A stretch of 64,000 bases of DNA, taken from positions 24,628 through 88,627 of the forward strand of contig CAVOQT010000009.1 in the NCBI GenBank assembly GCA_963698405.1, in the 5' to 3' direction. Under the pieces are notes generated by a model, which saw only the letters and a program-made list of their open reading frames with translations, was not told the DNA's origin and did not search any database. The DNA is from SHZI01 sp963698405. GTDB taxonomy: Bacteria > Pseudomonadota > Gammaproteobacteria > Steroidobacterales > GCA-2729495. The position numbers and the translations under genes are program-made. How positions within the stretch are numbered: position 1 is the first letter of the stretch; each line of letters starts with the position of its first letter. Of this stretch, positions 45,407 to 53,455 are shown in pieces.

Positions 45407-45420
45407 ATGACCCAGATCAA
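45407..45420 (-). promoter_or_regulatory. FNR/DNR-like box upstream of norZ
   Basis: On the minus strand the site reads TTGATCTGGGTCAT, matching TTGAT-N4-ATCAA at 8 of 10 positions with one half exact. It lies about 78-91 bases before the norZ ATG, suitable for activation from about -41.5. A CRP/FNR-family regulator such as DNR would fit an NO reductase. Confidence 0.5.
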
Positions 45421-45443
45421 TCACCACTAGGTAATTACACCTA

Positions 45444-45461
45444 TGATCGGCGTACCGATCA
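45444..45461. promoter_or_regulatory. Perfect inverted repeat, possible operator
   Basis: TGATCGG and CCGATCA are exact complements around a CGTA centre, and the centre is almost symmetric. It lies upstream of norZ on one side and the MORN genes on the other. The cognate regulator is unknown. Confidence 0.45.
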
Positions 45462-45642
45462 GGATTTCTAATGAAGTTGCTTGACCAGAGACAGCCCCCG
45501 GGCTTTTCTCCGGCGCACAGGATACATGAGCTGCGCAGATATTTCCTTGTCAACGGAATCCGTGCGCAGTAATTTGCCAAGGGTTTATTGCCCTCCGGAA
45601 GCGCCGGCGGGATTTTGCTGAACAGCAGGGCCATTCAACGCA

Positions 45643-46338
45643 ATGAAGACCAGCATTCTTTCGTGGCTAAAAACACCTTCTGGTGAGGTAGCCGCCGACC
45701 TCTCTGATGAACCGCAGCGCGACGGAAGCACTGATATGCAGGAGAGCGAACAGCTCGATGGCTGGCAGGAATGGCTGCACAAGAATGGCCAGCTGCGCGA
45801 ACGGCAAGCCTATAAAAACGGCGTAAAGGACGGTCCGTGGGAAATGTTTCACGAGAACAGCCAACTACGCTCCAAGGGCTGCTATCAGGACGGTCTGCGC
45901 AATGGGCCGTTTGAGGTTTACTACAGCAACGGTCAGCTGCGCTCCCGAGGCACGCACAGTCAGGACAAGCGCCACGGGCCCTATGTTTCACACTACGAAA
46001 ACGGCCAGCCGGATGCACGGGGAAGCTTTGCAGACGGCAACAAGACAGGTATCTGGGAGTGGTTTTACGCCAGCGGCCAGCTCAAACAAAGAGGCGCCTA
46101 CACAGACGATCTCCTCGATGGCCCGCTGGAATCCTTTTATGAAAGCGGCCAGCTGAAAGCCACCGAGCACTACTCGGGAGGCCAGCAGGATGGCCCCTAT
46201 GTGTCGTATCACGAGAACGGGCAGCTGCACGGGCGCGGACAATTCAGCGACGGACTGCCCGACGGGGCCTATGAGCTGTTTCACAAAGACGGCACTCTTC
46301 GGGAGTCCGGTAATCACAAGAAAGGCGTACGCAAGTAA
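45643..46338 (+). CDS. YwqK-type MORN_2 repeat protein 1
   Basis: A 231-residue protein with no signal peptide. It is made of about eight copies of a 23-24 residue repeat of the form [F/Y]xxNGQLxxxGxYxDGxxxGP[W/Y]E; examples are FHENSQLRSKGCYQDGLRNG and YYSNGQLRSRG. This is the MORN_2/YwqK fold. Family members are often annotated as toxin-antitoxin or immunity proteins, but no toxin gene is adjacent. Next gene is a paralogue 11 bp away. Confidence 0.85.
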   Translation: MKTSILSWLKTPSGEVAADLSDEPQRDGSTDMQESEQLDGWQEWLHKNGQLRERQAYKNGVKDGPWEMFHENSQLRSKGCYQDGLRNGPFEVYYSNGQLRSRGTHSQDKRHGPYVSHYENGQPDARGSFADGNKTGIWEWFYASGQLKQRGAYTDDLLDGPLESFYESGQLKATEHYSGGQQDGPYVSYHENGQLHGRGQFSDGLPDGAYELFHKDGTLRESGNHKKGVRK

Positions 46339-46349
46339 CGAACTGGAAC

Positions 46350-46910
46350 ATGGCAAGGCTGTTCTTTTACATCAAGCGGTTCTTCTCCCGCCTCAGGCGA
46401 CCGGACGGTCTTACGGAGTGGTACTACCCGAATGGCCAACTGGAGCACAAGGGCAGCTACCGGGACGGCAAGGAAATCGGCTACTGGGAATACTTCCGTG
46501 AAGACGGAACGATGGAATTCCGCGGCAGCTACCGGAACGGCCTGCGAGACGGGAACTGGGAGCTGTTCCACCAGAACGGCCAGGTAATGGTCAGCGGGGC
46601 TTCAAAGGCCGGAAGGCCCGAAGGAACCTTTGAAAGATTTTCCGAGACCGGACACATTGAGGAGCGGGCGATCTACAGCAACGGAGAGCAGCACGGACTC
46701 TGTGAGCGCTTTTATCCGGACGGCCAGCTGAGCGAAAAAGGCGAGTATGCGGGCGGCAAGCAGGATGGCTACTGGGAGTACTACCACCCGAACGGCCAGT
46801 TGAAAAAGCGGGGCCGCTTCATCAATCGTGACAGATTCGGCCCGTGGGACTTGTTCGACGAGAACGGCCTGCTGCTGGAAAGCCGGAATTTCACGGAAGA
46901 CGAGCGCTAG
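46350..46910 (+). CDS. YwqK-type MORN_2 repeat protein 2
   Basis: A 186-residue paralogue of the preceding protein. After a basic N-terminal stretch (LFFYIKRFFSRLRRPDG, possibly amphipathic) there are six to seven repeats such as WYYPNGQLEHKGSYRDGKEI and YYHPNGQLKKRGRF. It is probably co-transcribed with its partner. Function unknown; tandem duplication and divergence is the likely origin. Confidence 0.85.
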   Translation: MARLFFYIKRFFSRLRRPDGLTEWYYPNGQLEHKGSYRDGKEIGYWEYFREDGTMEFRGSYRNGLRDGNWELFHQNGQVMVSGASKAGRPEGTFERFSETGHIEERAIYSNGEQHGLCERFYPDGQLSEKGEYAGGKQDGYWEYYHPNGQLKKRGRFINRDRFGPWDLFDENGLLLESRNFTEDER

Positions 46911-46939
46911 CCGCTTGCCGGATCTGGCCTGCTGCAGCG

Positions 46940-47263
46940 CTATTTTTCCAGCAGTTTCAGTTTACCCATGACCCCGTCCCATTCCTCGGCGTCCGGCGGC
47001 GGGTTCTTGCGGGCCTTGATTTTCGGCCAGACCTCCGCGAGCTTCGCATTCAGCTGGATAAATGCCCGCTGACTCCTGGGAACCGCCCTTTCCTCCATGA
47101 TTGCGCCCACCGGGCAGGCCGGCACGCAATAAATGCAGTCGATACAGGCATCCGGGTCGATCACCAGGAAGTTGGGACCTTCATGAAAGCAATCTGCCGG
47201 ACAGACCGCGGCGCAACTCGTGTGCTTGCAGTTGATGCAATTCTCGGTAACAACAAAGGGCAC
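46940..47263 (-). CDS. fdxA: Seven-iron ferredoxin FdxA
   Basis: A 107-residue low-potential electron carrier. The first cluster motif is C-x2-C-x4-C-x3-CP (CINCKHTSCAAVCP) and the second C-x2-C-x2-C-x3-CP (CIDCIYCVPACP), as in FdxA [3Fe-4S][4Fe-4S] ferredoxins. A GTG at 47263 gives VPFVVTENC, the expected start, with AGGGAG 8 bases upstream. It is divergent from the pyruvate:ferredoxin oxidoreductase gene and may accept its electrons. Confidence 0.92.
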   Translation of the reverse strand: MPFVVTENCINCKHTSCAAVCPADCFHEGPNFLVIDPDACIDCIYCVPACPVGAIMEERAVPRSQRAFIQLNAKLAEVWPKIKARKNPPPDAEEWDGVMGKLKLLEK

Positions 47264-47397
47264 GTTCACATCTCCCTGTGAGCGGCAGGCGGTGGGGCGG
47301 GATTTCGGGCATTTTATACGCAGGCGACAGCCGTCCGCATACCCGGCGGCCGGAACGTGCAACAATTCTCCGCCAGACGAAAGGGACTGGACACCTG

Positions 47398-50300
47398 ATG
47401 ATCACGACTGACGGCAATTCAGCCTGCGCGACGATTGCCCACAAGCTCAGCGAGGTGCTGGCCATCTACCCCATCACCCCGTCGTCGCCGATGGGCGACC
47501 TCGTGGATACCTGGTCCGGCAAGGCGCGACCCAACCTGTGGGGTGCAGTACCGCAAGTCATAGAGATGCAGAGCGAGGCCGGTGCGGCCGGCGCAGTGCA
47601 CGGCGCCCTGCAACGCGGGGCGCTGGCTGCGACCTTCACCTCGTCGCAGGGCCTGCTGCTGATGATCCCCAACATGTACAAGATTGCCGGCGAGTTGCTG
47701 CCGACTGTCTTTCATGTTGCCGCTCGTACGGTCGCGACCCATGCCCTGTCGATCTTTGGCGACCACAGCGACGTGATGGCCTGTCGCAGCACCGGCTTTG
47801 CCATGCTGTGTGCCAACTCCGTCCAGGAGGTGCACGACTTCGCGCTGATCAGCCATGCCGCGGCACTGGAGTCACGGGTACCGGTACTGCACTTCTTCGA
47901 CGGATTTCGTACCTCCCACGAATTGGCAAAAATCGAGCCGCTGGATGACGACTGCATTAGAAAGCTGATCAGGGACGAGTGGCTGCAGGCACACCGCTAT
48001 CGCAGCCTCTCGCCGGACAAGCCGGTCATGCGCGGCACCGCACAGAATCCCGACATCTATTTCCAGTCGCGTGAAGCGGTAAGTCCGTACTACGCGCGCT
48101 TCCCGCAGATCGTGCTGGACGCCATGGAGCGTCTGGCGCAGAGCACCGGGCGCCGCTATCAGCTTTTCGATTATGTCGGCGCACCCGATGCAGAGCGGGT
48201 CATCGTGATGATGGGTTCGGGCGCTGAAACCGCCCACCAGACTGCAGAAGACCTGAACGCAGCAGGTGAAAAAGTTGGCCTGCTCAAGGTGCGCCTGTTC
48301 CGGCCATTCTCTGCAGAACACCTGATTGCGGCGCTGCCAGCCACGGTTCGCCATATCGCCGTTCTCGACCGGACCAAGGAACCCGGCGCAGCCGGCGAAC
48401 CCCTGTATCAGGACGTCATTACCGCTTTTGCAGAACATCTGTCGGCGGGCGGAGCGCGTTTCGCCGCCATGCCGCGCATCAGTGGCGGCCGTTATGGCCT
48501 GGCCTCCAAGGAATTTACACCGGGCATGGTCAAGGCGGCGTTCGACAATCTGCACGCAGACCGACCCAAAAATCACTTCACGGTGGGCATCCACGATGAT
48601 GTGAGCCAGTCGAGTCTGGAGTGGGATGCGCATTTCGCAACCAGCGCCGACCGGAATCTGCATGCGGCAGTGTTCTTTGGTCTCGGCAGCGATGGAACGG
48701 TCAGTGCAAACCAGAACACGATCAGCATCCTCGGCGAAGAAACCGATTACTACGCCCAGGGCCATTTCGTCTTCGACTCAAAGAAGTCAGGTGCAGTCAC
48801 GGTCTCCCATCTGCGCTTTGGCGATAAGCCCATCCGCTCGACCTATGCCATCGGCGACAATCAGGCGGAATTCATCGCCTGTCACCAGAGCACCTTCCTG
48901 GAAAACTACGACCTGCTGGACAAGGCCCGGCCCGGCGCAACCTTCCTGCTGAATGCCCCGTGGTCCATCGACAAGGTCTGGGACCGGCTGCCACGGCATA
49001 TCCAGGCCTACATCATCAGCAAGCAGCTCAAGGTTTATGTCATCGATGCATACCGCGTTGCACGCGAGGCTGGGCTGGGTCCGCGCATCAACACCATCAT
49101 GCAAACCTGCTACTTCGCCCTGTCGGGACTGTTGCCTGAAGCAGAGGCCATCCAGCACATCAAGGCCATGGTGCAGCGTACCTACCAGTTCAAGGGCGGC
49201 ACGATTCTGGAATCTAATGAGGCCGCCATAGACCGCGCACTGTCGCAACTGCATCAGCTTCCGGTGCCGGATCAGGTCACTGCAACCCACGACCGACGCA
49301 ACCCGATTCCGGCCACCGCATCACCCTTCGTGCAGGAAGTCACCAGCAAGCTGATGGCCGGCCACGGCGACAGCCTGCCGGTCAGCCAGATGCCGATCGA
49401 TGGCACCTGGCCACTGGGCACCGCAGCCTACGAGAAGCGACAACTGGCAACCGAGCTGCCGGTACTCGAGCCGGATCTCTGCATCCAGTGCGGCAAGTGC
49501 GCATTCGTCTGCCCACACAGCGCAATTCGCAGCAAGGTATTCGACCCGGCGTTGCTGAAAGACGCACCGGAGGATTTCCGGTCGGCCACGGTAGTGGGTA
49601 CGGAGTTCAGCAAGGGCATGGCGATCACCTATCAAGTGGCCCCCGAAGACTGCACGAGCTGCACACTGTGCGTGGAAGTCTGCCCGGCATGGGACAAGAC
49701 CAACCGCAGCCGCAAGGCACTGAACCTGCACCCCGTCGAACCGATCCGCGAGCGGGAAAAGGCCAAGTGGGACTTCTTCCTGTCGCTGCCCGAATACGAC
49801 CGGCGCGAGATACCCTGGGACACCATCAAGGGTGCCGTCGTCGGACAACCCCTGTTCGAATTCTCCAGCGCCTGCGTCGGCTGTGGCGAGACGCCGTATA
49901 TCCGCCTGGCAACACAGCTGTTCGGTGACCGGATGATCATCGCCAATGCCACCGGCTGCTCGTCGATCTACGGCGGCAATCTGCCTACAGCGCCCTACAC
50001 CACCAATGCGGACGGCCGCGGGCCAGCCTGGTGCAATTCACTGTTTGAGGACAACGCCGAGTTCGGGCTGGGCATCCGCATCGGGCTCGACGAGCAGATC
50101 AATCATGCGCGGCAGCTGCTCACGGAATTGAGTGCGGAAGTCGGCACAGAGCTCGCGACTGCCATCCTCGATGCCGACCAGCAGGACGATGCCGGCATAC
50201 ACGCGCAGCGCGAGCGGGTCGCAGAGCTGCAGCCGCTGCTGGAAAAGCTCAACTCACCTGCGGCAAGGAACCTGCTCAGCATCGCCGATGCCCTGACCAG

Positions 50301-51021
50301 CAAGAGCGTATGGATCATCGGCGGTGATGGCTGGGCTTACGACATCGGCTTCTCGGGGCTGGACCACGTCATGGCCTCGGGACGCAACGTGAATATCCTG
50401 GTACTGGATACCGAGGTGTATTCGAATACCGGCGGTCAGATGTCCAAGGCCACACCACGCGCTGCCGTGGCCAAGTTTGCTACCGGCGGCAAATCCGTAC
50501 CGAAGAAAAACCTGGCCATGACAGCCATGGCCTATGAGAACGTATATGTCGCACAGGTCGCCTCCGGTGCAAAGGACGCACACACACTCAGGGCATTTCG
50601 CGAGGCAGAAGCGTGGCACGGCCCGTCACTGATCATCGCCTACAGCCCATGTATCGCCCACGGCGTGGATTTGCGCCGCAACCTCACCCAGCAGGATCTG
50701 GCCGTGAAGAGCGGCCACTGGAACCTGTTCCGTTACGATCCCCGCCAGCGCGAGACGGGCGACAATCCCCTCATGCTGGACTCACGCAAACCGAAAATCC
50801 CCTACCGGGAGTTCGCAAAAACCGAGATGCGCTTCGGCATCCTGATGCGCACTCAACCGGAGGTGGCGAAAGCCTTGCAGGCGCAAGCCCAGCGTGAAGT
50901 CAGCGAGCGGCACGATCATTACGAGCAGTTATCCGGCCTGATTTACCCGGCCACCAGCGATACCGATGAATCCTCGTCTGGCGAAGAGTCGTCAGACGAC
51001 CACAACACTGGAGGTTACTGA
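47398..51021 (+). CDS. nifJ: Pyruvate:ferredoxin (flavodoxin) oxidoreductase
   Basis: A 1207-residue single-chain PFOR that converts pyruvate and CoA to acetyl-CoA and CO2. Domain I starts TDGNSACATIAHKLSEVLAI with the YPITPSSPMGDLVD motif. The gamma domain follows. Two [4Fe-4S] motifs are seen near residues 695 and 755 (CIQCGKCAFVCP and CTSCTLCVEVCP). The TPP domain contains ANATGCSSIYGG and SVWIIGGDGWAYDIGFSGLD with Cys ligands in CVGCGETPY. The enzyme is oxygen-sensitive in most bacteria, so this implies anaerobic or micro-oxic metabolism. It is 4 bp from the next gene. Confidence 0.95.
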   Translation: MITTDGNSACATIAHKLSEVLAIYPITPSSPMGDLVDTWSGKARPNLWGAVPQVIEMQSEAGAAGAVHGALQRGALAATFTSSQGLLLMIPNMYKIAGELLPTVFHVAARTVATHALSIFGDHSDVMACRSTGFAMLCANSVQEVHDFALISHAAALESRVPVLHFFDGFRTSHELAKIEPLDDDCIRKLIRDEWLQAHRYRSLSPDKPVMRGTAQNPDIYFQSREAVSPYYARFPQIVLDAMERLAQSTGRRYQLFDYVGAPDAERVIVMMGSGAETAHQTAEDLNAAGEKVGLLKVRLFRPFSAEHLIAALPATVRHIAVLDRTKEPGAAGEPLYQDVITAFAEHLSAGGARFAAMPRISGGRYGLASKEFTPGMVKAAFDNLHADRPKNHFTVGIHDDVSQSSLEWDAHFATSADRNLHAAVFFGLGSDGTVSANQNTISILGEETDYYAQGHFVFDSKKSGAVTVSHLRFGDKPIRSTYAIGDNQAEFIACHQSTFLENYDLLDKARPGATFLLNAPWSIDKVWDRLPRHIQAYIISKQLKVYVIDAYRVAREAGLGPRINTIMQTCYFALSGLLPEAEAIQHIKAMVQRTYQFKGGTILESNEAAIDRALSQLHQLPVPDQVTATHDRRNPIPATASPFVQEVTSKLMAGHGDSLPVSQMPIDGTWPLGTAAYEKRQLATELPVLEPDLCIQCGKCAFVCPHSAIRSKVFDPALLKDAPEDFRSATVVGTEFSKGMAITYQVAPEDCTSCTLCVEVCPAWDKTNRSRKALNLHPVEPIREREKAKWDFFLSLPEYDRREIPWDTIKGAVVGQPLFEFSSACVGCGETPYIRLATQLFGDRMIIANATGCSSIYGGNLPTAPYTTNADGRGPAWCNSLFEDNAEFGLGIRIGLDEQINHARQLLTELSAEVGTELATAILDADQQDDAGIHAQRERVAELQPLLEKLNSPAARNLLSIADALTSKSVWIIGGDGWAYDIGFSGLDHVMASGRNVNILVLDTEVYSNTGGQMSKATPRAAVAKFATGGKSVPKKNLAMTAMAYENVYVAQVASGAKDAHTLRAFREAEAWHGPSLIIAYSPCIAHGVDLRRNLTQQDLAVKSGHWNLFRYDPRQRETGDNPLMLDSRKPKIPYREFAKTEMRFGILMRTQPEVAKALQAQAQREVSERHDHYEQLSGLIYPATSDTDESSSGEESSDDHNTGGY

Positions 51022-51025
51022 GCCC

Positions 51026-52039
51026 ATGGATCTCAGCACTACCTACATGGGACTGGAGCTCAAGAATCCCTTCGTCCCCTCTTCCTCACCACTGACGAAA
51101 CGCCTCGACCCGGCACGGCAGCTTGAGGATGCCGGGGCATCTGCCCTCGTCATGTACTCGCTGTTCGAGGAAGACATCGAAGCGGATGAACAGCAGGCAC
51201 TGCAACTCGCTCACGAACAGGATCTGGGTCACGGCGAAGCCTCAAGTTACCTGCCGATGACCGATGTATATCCGGGACGCCGTGATGAATATCTGGAACA
51301 GATCCGCCGGCTGAAGGACGCGCTCGAAATTCCGGTCATCGCCAGCCTGAACGGCACGACACTCGGCGGCTGGGTGCGTCACGCGAAAGCGATACAGGAA
51401 GCCGGAGCAGACGGACTTGAGCTGAATATCTATTACATCGCAGCAGACTTCACCGAGCCGCCAGCCGCCGTCGAACAGCGCGTGATCGACATCCTCAGTG
51501 AGACCGTGCGTCAGGTAAGCATACCGGTCGGCGTCAAGCTGTTCCCGCACTACAGCTCGCTGGGCAACCTTGTACAGCGGATCGAGGCAGCAGGCGCGGC
51601 AGGCGTCGCACTGTTCAACCGCTTCTATCAGCCGGATCTCAATCTGGACAGCATGGACATTTCCCAGACCATCAGCCTGTCCCGGTCACGCGATGCGTTG
51701 ATCACCATGCGCTGGATCGCCCTGCTGCATGGCCATGTCAACCTGTCGCTGGCTGCTACCGGTGGCGTACACACGGTAAAGGACGCACTGAAGATGCTGC
51801 TGTGCGGAGCTGATGTCACACACCTGTGCAGCGCACTGCTGACCAACGGCCCGGGACAGATCGAGCGGCTGCACGACGGCATACTCGCGTGGATGCAGCA
51901 GCATGAATATGAATCACTGCGCCAACTCAAGGGCAGCCTGTCGCAGAAGAACTCGCCGGACCCAGTCGCCTTCGAACGTGGCAACTACCTGCAGATGCTG
52001 TCGCGCTACGAACCGCCCAAATCAGTCTGGCCAGACTGA
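51026..52039 (+). CDS. Dihydroorotate dehydrogenase-like protein
   Basis: A 337-residue TIM-barrel flavoprotein of the DHODH-like family. Features: MGLELKNPFVPSSSPLTKRL, ADGLELNIYYIAAD, SIPVGVKLFPHYSSLGNLVQ and AATGGVHTVKDALKMLLCGA (phosphate-binding loop). The true PyrD catalytic loop is not evident, so pyrimidine synthesis is unlikely. Such genes are commonly next to PFOR genes; the substrate is unknown. GGAGG is about 11 bases upstream. Its end overlaps a convergent pspC gene by 34 bp. Confidence 0.85.
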   Translation: MDLSTTYMGLELKNPFVPSSSPLTKRLDPARQLEDAGASALVMYSLFEEDIEADEQQALQLAHEQDLGHGEASSYLPMTDVYPGRRDEYLEQIRRLKDALEIPVIASLNGTTLGGWVRHAKAIQEAGADGLELNIYYIAADFTEPPAAVEQRVIDILSETVRQVSIPVGVKLFPHYSSLGNLVQRIEAAGAAGVALFNRFYQPDLNLDSMDISQTISLSRSRDALITMRWIALLHGHVNLSLAATGGVHTVKDALKMLLCGADVTHLCSALLTNGPGQIERLHDGILAWMQQHEYESLRQLKGSLSQKNSPDPVAFERGNYLQMLSRYEPPKSVWPD

Positions 52040-52233
52040 GGCAGCGGGGCCGGCATCCAGGTCCAGAGAAAAATGTAGATAACGACGCCGGGCAAAATCA
52101 TGCTGCCGGCGGTACCAATTATCCACAGCAGCCTGACAAACTGCGCACTTGTACCAAAACCTTCGGCCAGACCGCCGCAGACTCCGAGGAGAACTTTGTC
52201 TCTCGATCGGTAGAACTTTTTCTTGTTTTCCAT
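52006..52233 (-). CDS. PspC-domain membrane protein A
   Basis: 75 residues. FYRSRDKVLLGVCGGLAEGF is the PspC domain signature. One long membrane segment (LLWIIGTAGSMILPGVVIYI) follows. No pspA/pspB lies nearby. Probably a small envelope-stress protein. The ATG at 52233 is used because the preceding seven codons lack support. Confidence 0.82.
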   Translation of the reverse strand: MENKKKFYRSRDKVLLGVCGGLAEGFGTSAQFVRLLWIIGTAGSMILPGVVIYIFLWTWMPAPLPQSGQTDLGGS

Positions 52234-52254
52234 GGCGGCCGAGTATACCGGCAT

Positions 52255-52467
52255 TCAGCCCGGCAAATCCTGGCTTTCCGGCGGTGCCATGTAGCCCCAG
52301 AGAATCAGGTAAATGATCACGGCGGGAATCACCGCGCTGAATAATGCACCGAACACATACATCAGTCTGACCAGGCCTGGATCAAGGCCAAGAGCCTTCG
52401 CAACACCGGCAAGGACGCCAGCGATGATCTTGTTGTTTGAACGTCGTGTACGCGGCTTTTTGGCCAT
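52255..52467 (-). CDS. PspC-domain membrane protein B
   Basis: 70 residues. SNNKIIAGVLAGVAKALGLD then LVRLMYVFGALFSAVIPAVI, again the PspC pattern. It is 21 bp upstream of its paralogue in the same direction, so the two form a small operon by duplication. ATG 52467 gives the usual MAKKPRTRR basic start. Confidence 0.82.
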   Translation of the reverse strand: MAKKPRTRRSNNKIIAGVLAGVAKALGLDPGLVRLMYVFGALFSAVIPAVIIYLILWGYMAPPESQDLPG

Positions 52468-52530
52468 GACGCAGAGAGTAAGGTTCGATACCCAGCCAGA
52501 TCTATGCCGCAAACGACCTGCCGCAGTCTT

Positions 52531-52890
52531 TCAACTGCGTGAGTCCGGATACAGACTGCGTGCACCAATCACGCCTATCACCGCGCCCATGCCCGTAGCG
52601 ATCAGAACCGTCAGCACTGTTACCAGCGTCAGCCCCAGCGCACGCACCAGCCAGAATATGCCGGTATCGGGCATGGTGAATCCCTGCTCAAGGTAGCCGG
52701 AGAAGAACACGCTGATGAATATCGCCGGCGCCAGCGCCAGCGTGCCCAATACCCCGCCCATCACCTTCATGAACTTTCTCTGCTCAGGGGAATGGGTATA
52801 GCGATCTGCAAACAGTTCCAGCAGCCTCTTCGCCAGAAACCAGGCGGCCACCGTACCTACGATATAGCCGAAAACTATTGCGAGAAACAT
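52531..52890 (-). CDS. Small integral membrane protein, unknown function
   Basis: 119 residues with about three hydrophobic helices (MFLAIVFGYIVGTVAAWFLA; LGTLALAPAIFISVFFSGYL; LGLTLVTVLTVLIATGMGAV). No motif I recognise. It lies between the PspC genes and another membrane protein on the same strand, so may be co-expressed with them. Confidence 0.65.
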   Translation of the reverse strand: MFLAIVFGYIVGTVAAWFLAKRLLELFADRYTHSPEQRKFMKVMGGVLGTLALAPAIFISVFFSGYLEQGFTMPDTGIFWLVRALGLTLVTVLTVLIATGMGAVIGVIGARSLYPDSRS

Positions 52891-52903
52891 GAGCTATCGC
52901 CAT

Positions 52904-53359
52904 TCATTCAGCTTTCTGCGCCTTGAGTTTTCTGAACTTCGCAGCCGTCCGTGCGCTCACCCAGCCAGCGGCATAGAAGATGCCCATCACCAGAGCCCAG
53001 GTCAGCAGTGATTTCACCGCCCGCTTGATACCGAGCTTCAAACGGTGCTCGTCATAGCTGCTCACGGAGGGGAGAACAACATGATCCTTGACCATCAGCG
53101 TGCGCAATGCGAAACAGGCATCGCCCGTCATCGGAAAGGCATCGTAAACCCGTTCCGGGGCGATCTCGCGCCACTTGCTGCACTCTGCTGCCTGCAGATC
53201 GGTCATCACAGCCGAATCACGCGACGGCCACTGCAGGAAGATGATGGCCACCGTCGTCGCCAACATCGCCAACGACCCAAGTATCCAGAATTGCTGCGCA
53301 GTATGGAGGTCCTTTATTGCCAATTCCGCCACCGTATGATCAGTATCAGTGCGCACCAT
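52904..53359 (-). CDS. Bitopic membrane protein, unknown function
   Basis: About 151 residues from ATG 53359 (an ATG at 53377 and others upstream are possible). Two hydrophobic stretches, FWILGSLAMLATTVAIIFLQ and LLTWALVMGIFYAAGWVSA, flank a roughly 70-residue loop with two Cys. No family recognised. Divergent from nnrS. Confidence 0.6.
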   Translation of the reverse strand: MVRTDTDHTVAELAIKDLHTAQQFWILGSLAMLATTVAIIFLQWPSRDSAVMTDLQAAECSKWREIAPERVYDAFPMTGDACFALRTLMVKDHVVLPSVSSYDEHRLKLGIKRAVKSLLTWALVMGIFYAAGWVSARTAAKFRKLKAQKAE

Positions 53360-53455
53360 AGTATGGCCATCAGCCATGCCTGCCAAGAGCAGGTCGCACA
53401 CAGGCTGGGCGGCTGGCATCATAGGGGCAATTGTTACGCTCTAGGTCGCACTGAA

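Larger units (their letters stand above)
45330..45642. other. 313-bp regulatory gap between norZ and the first MORN gene
   Basis: It holds the FNR/DNR-like box, a perfect dyad at 45444-45461 and, on the plus strand, a possible 33-codon reading frame (45471-45572, starting MKLLDQRQPPGF) with AGGA upstream. That frame has no features I recognise and may be chance. I see no RNA gene. Confidence 0.4.

Noticed and set aside
45392..45634. 80-codon minus-strand frame in the norZ upstream region
   Set aside because: It covers the norZ regulatory region, has no ribosome-binding site or homology that I recognise.
45643..46910. A toxin-antitoxin module
   Set aside because: Both genes encode repeat proteins of the YwqK type. 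No toxin-like gene is within reach.
51026..52039. Genuine PyrD for pyrimidine synthesis
   Set aside because: The usual PyrD catalytic loop is not seen, and the context is PFOR rather than pyr genes.
53045..53455. Extended N-terminus for NnrS
   Set aside because: The extra 137 residues are hydrophilic, antisense to another gene and unlike NnrS. The family start is at 53456.
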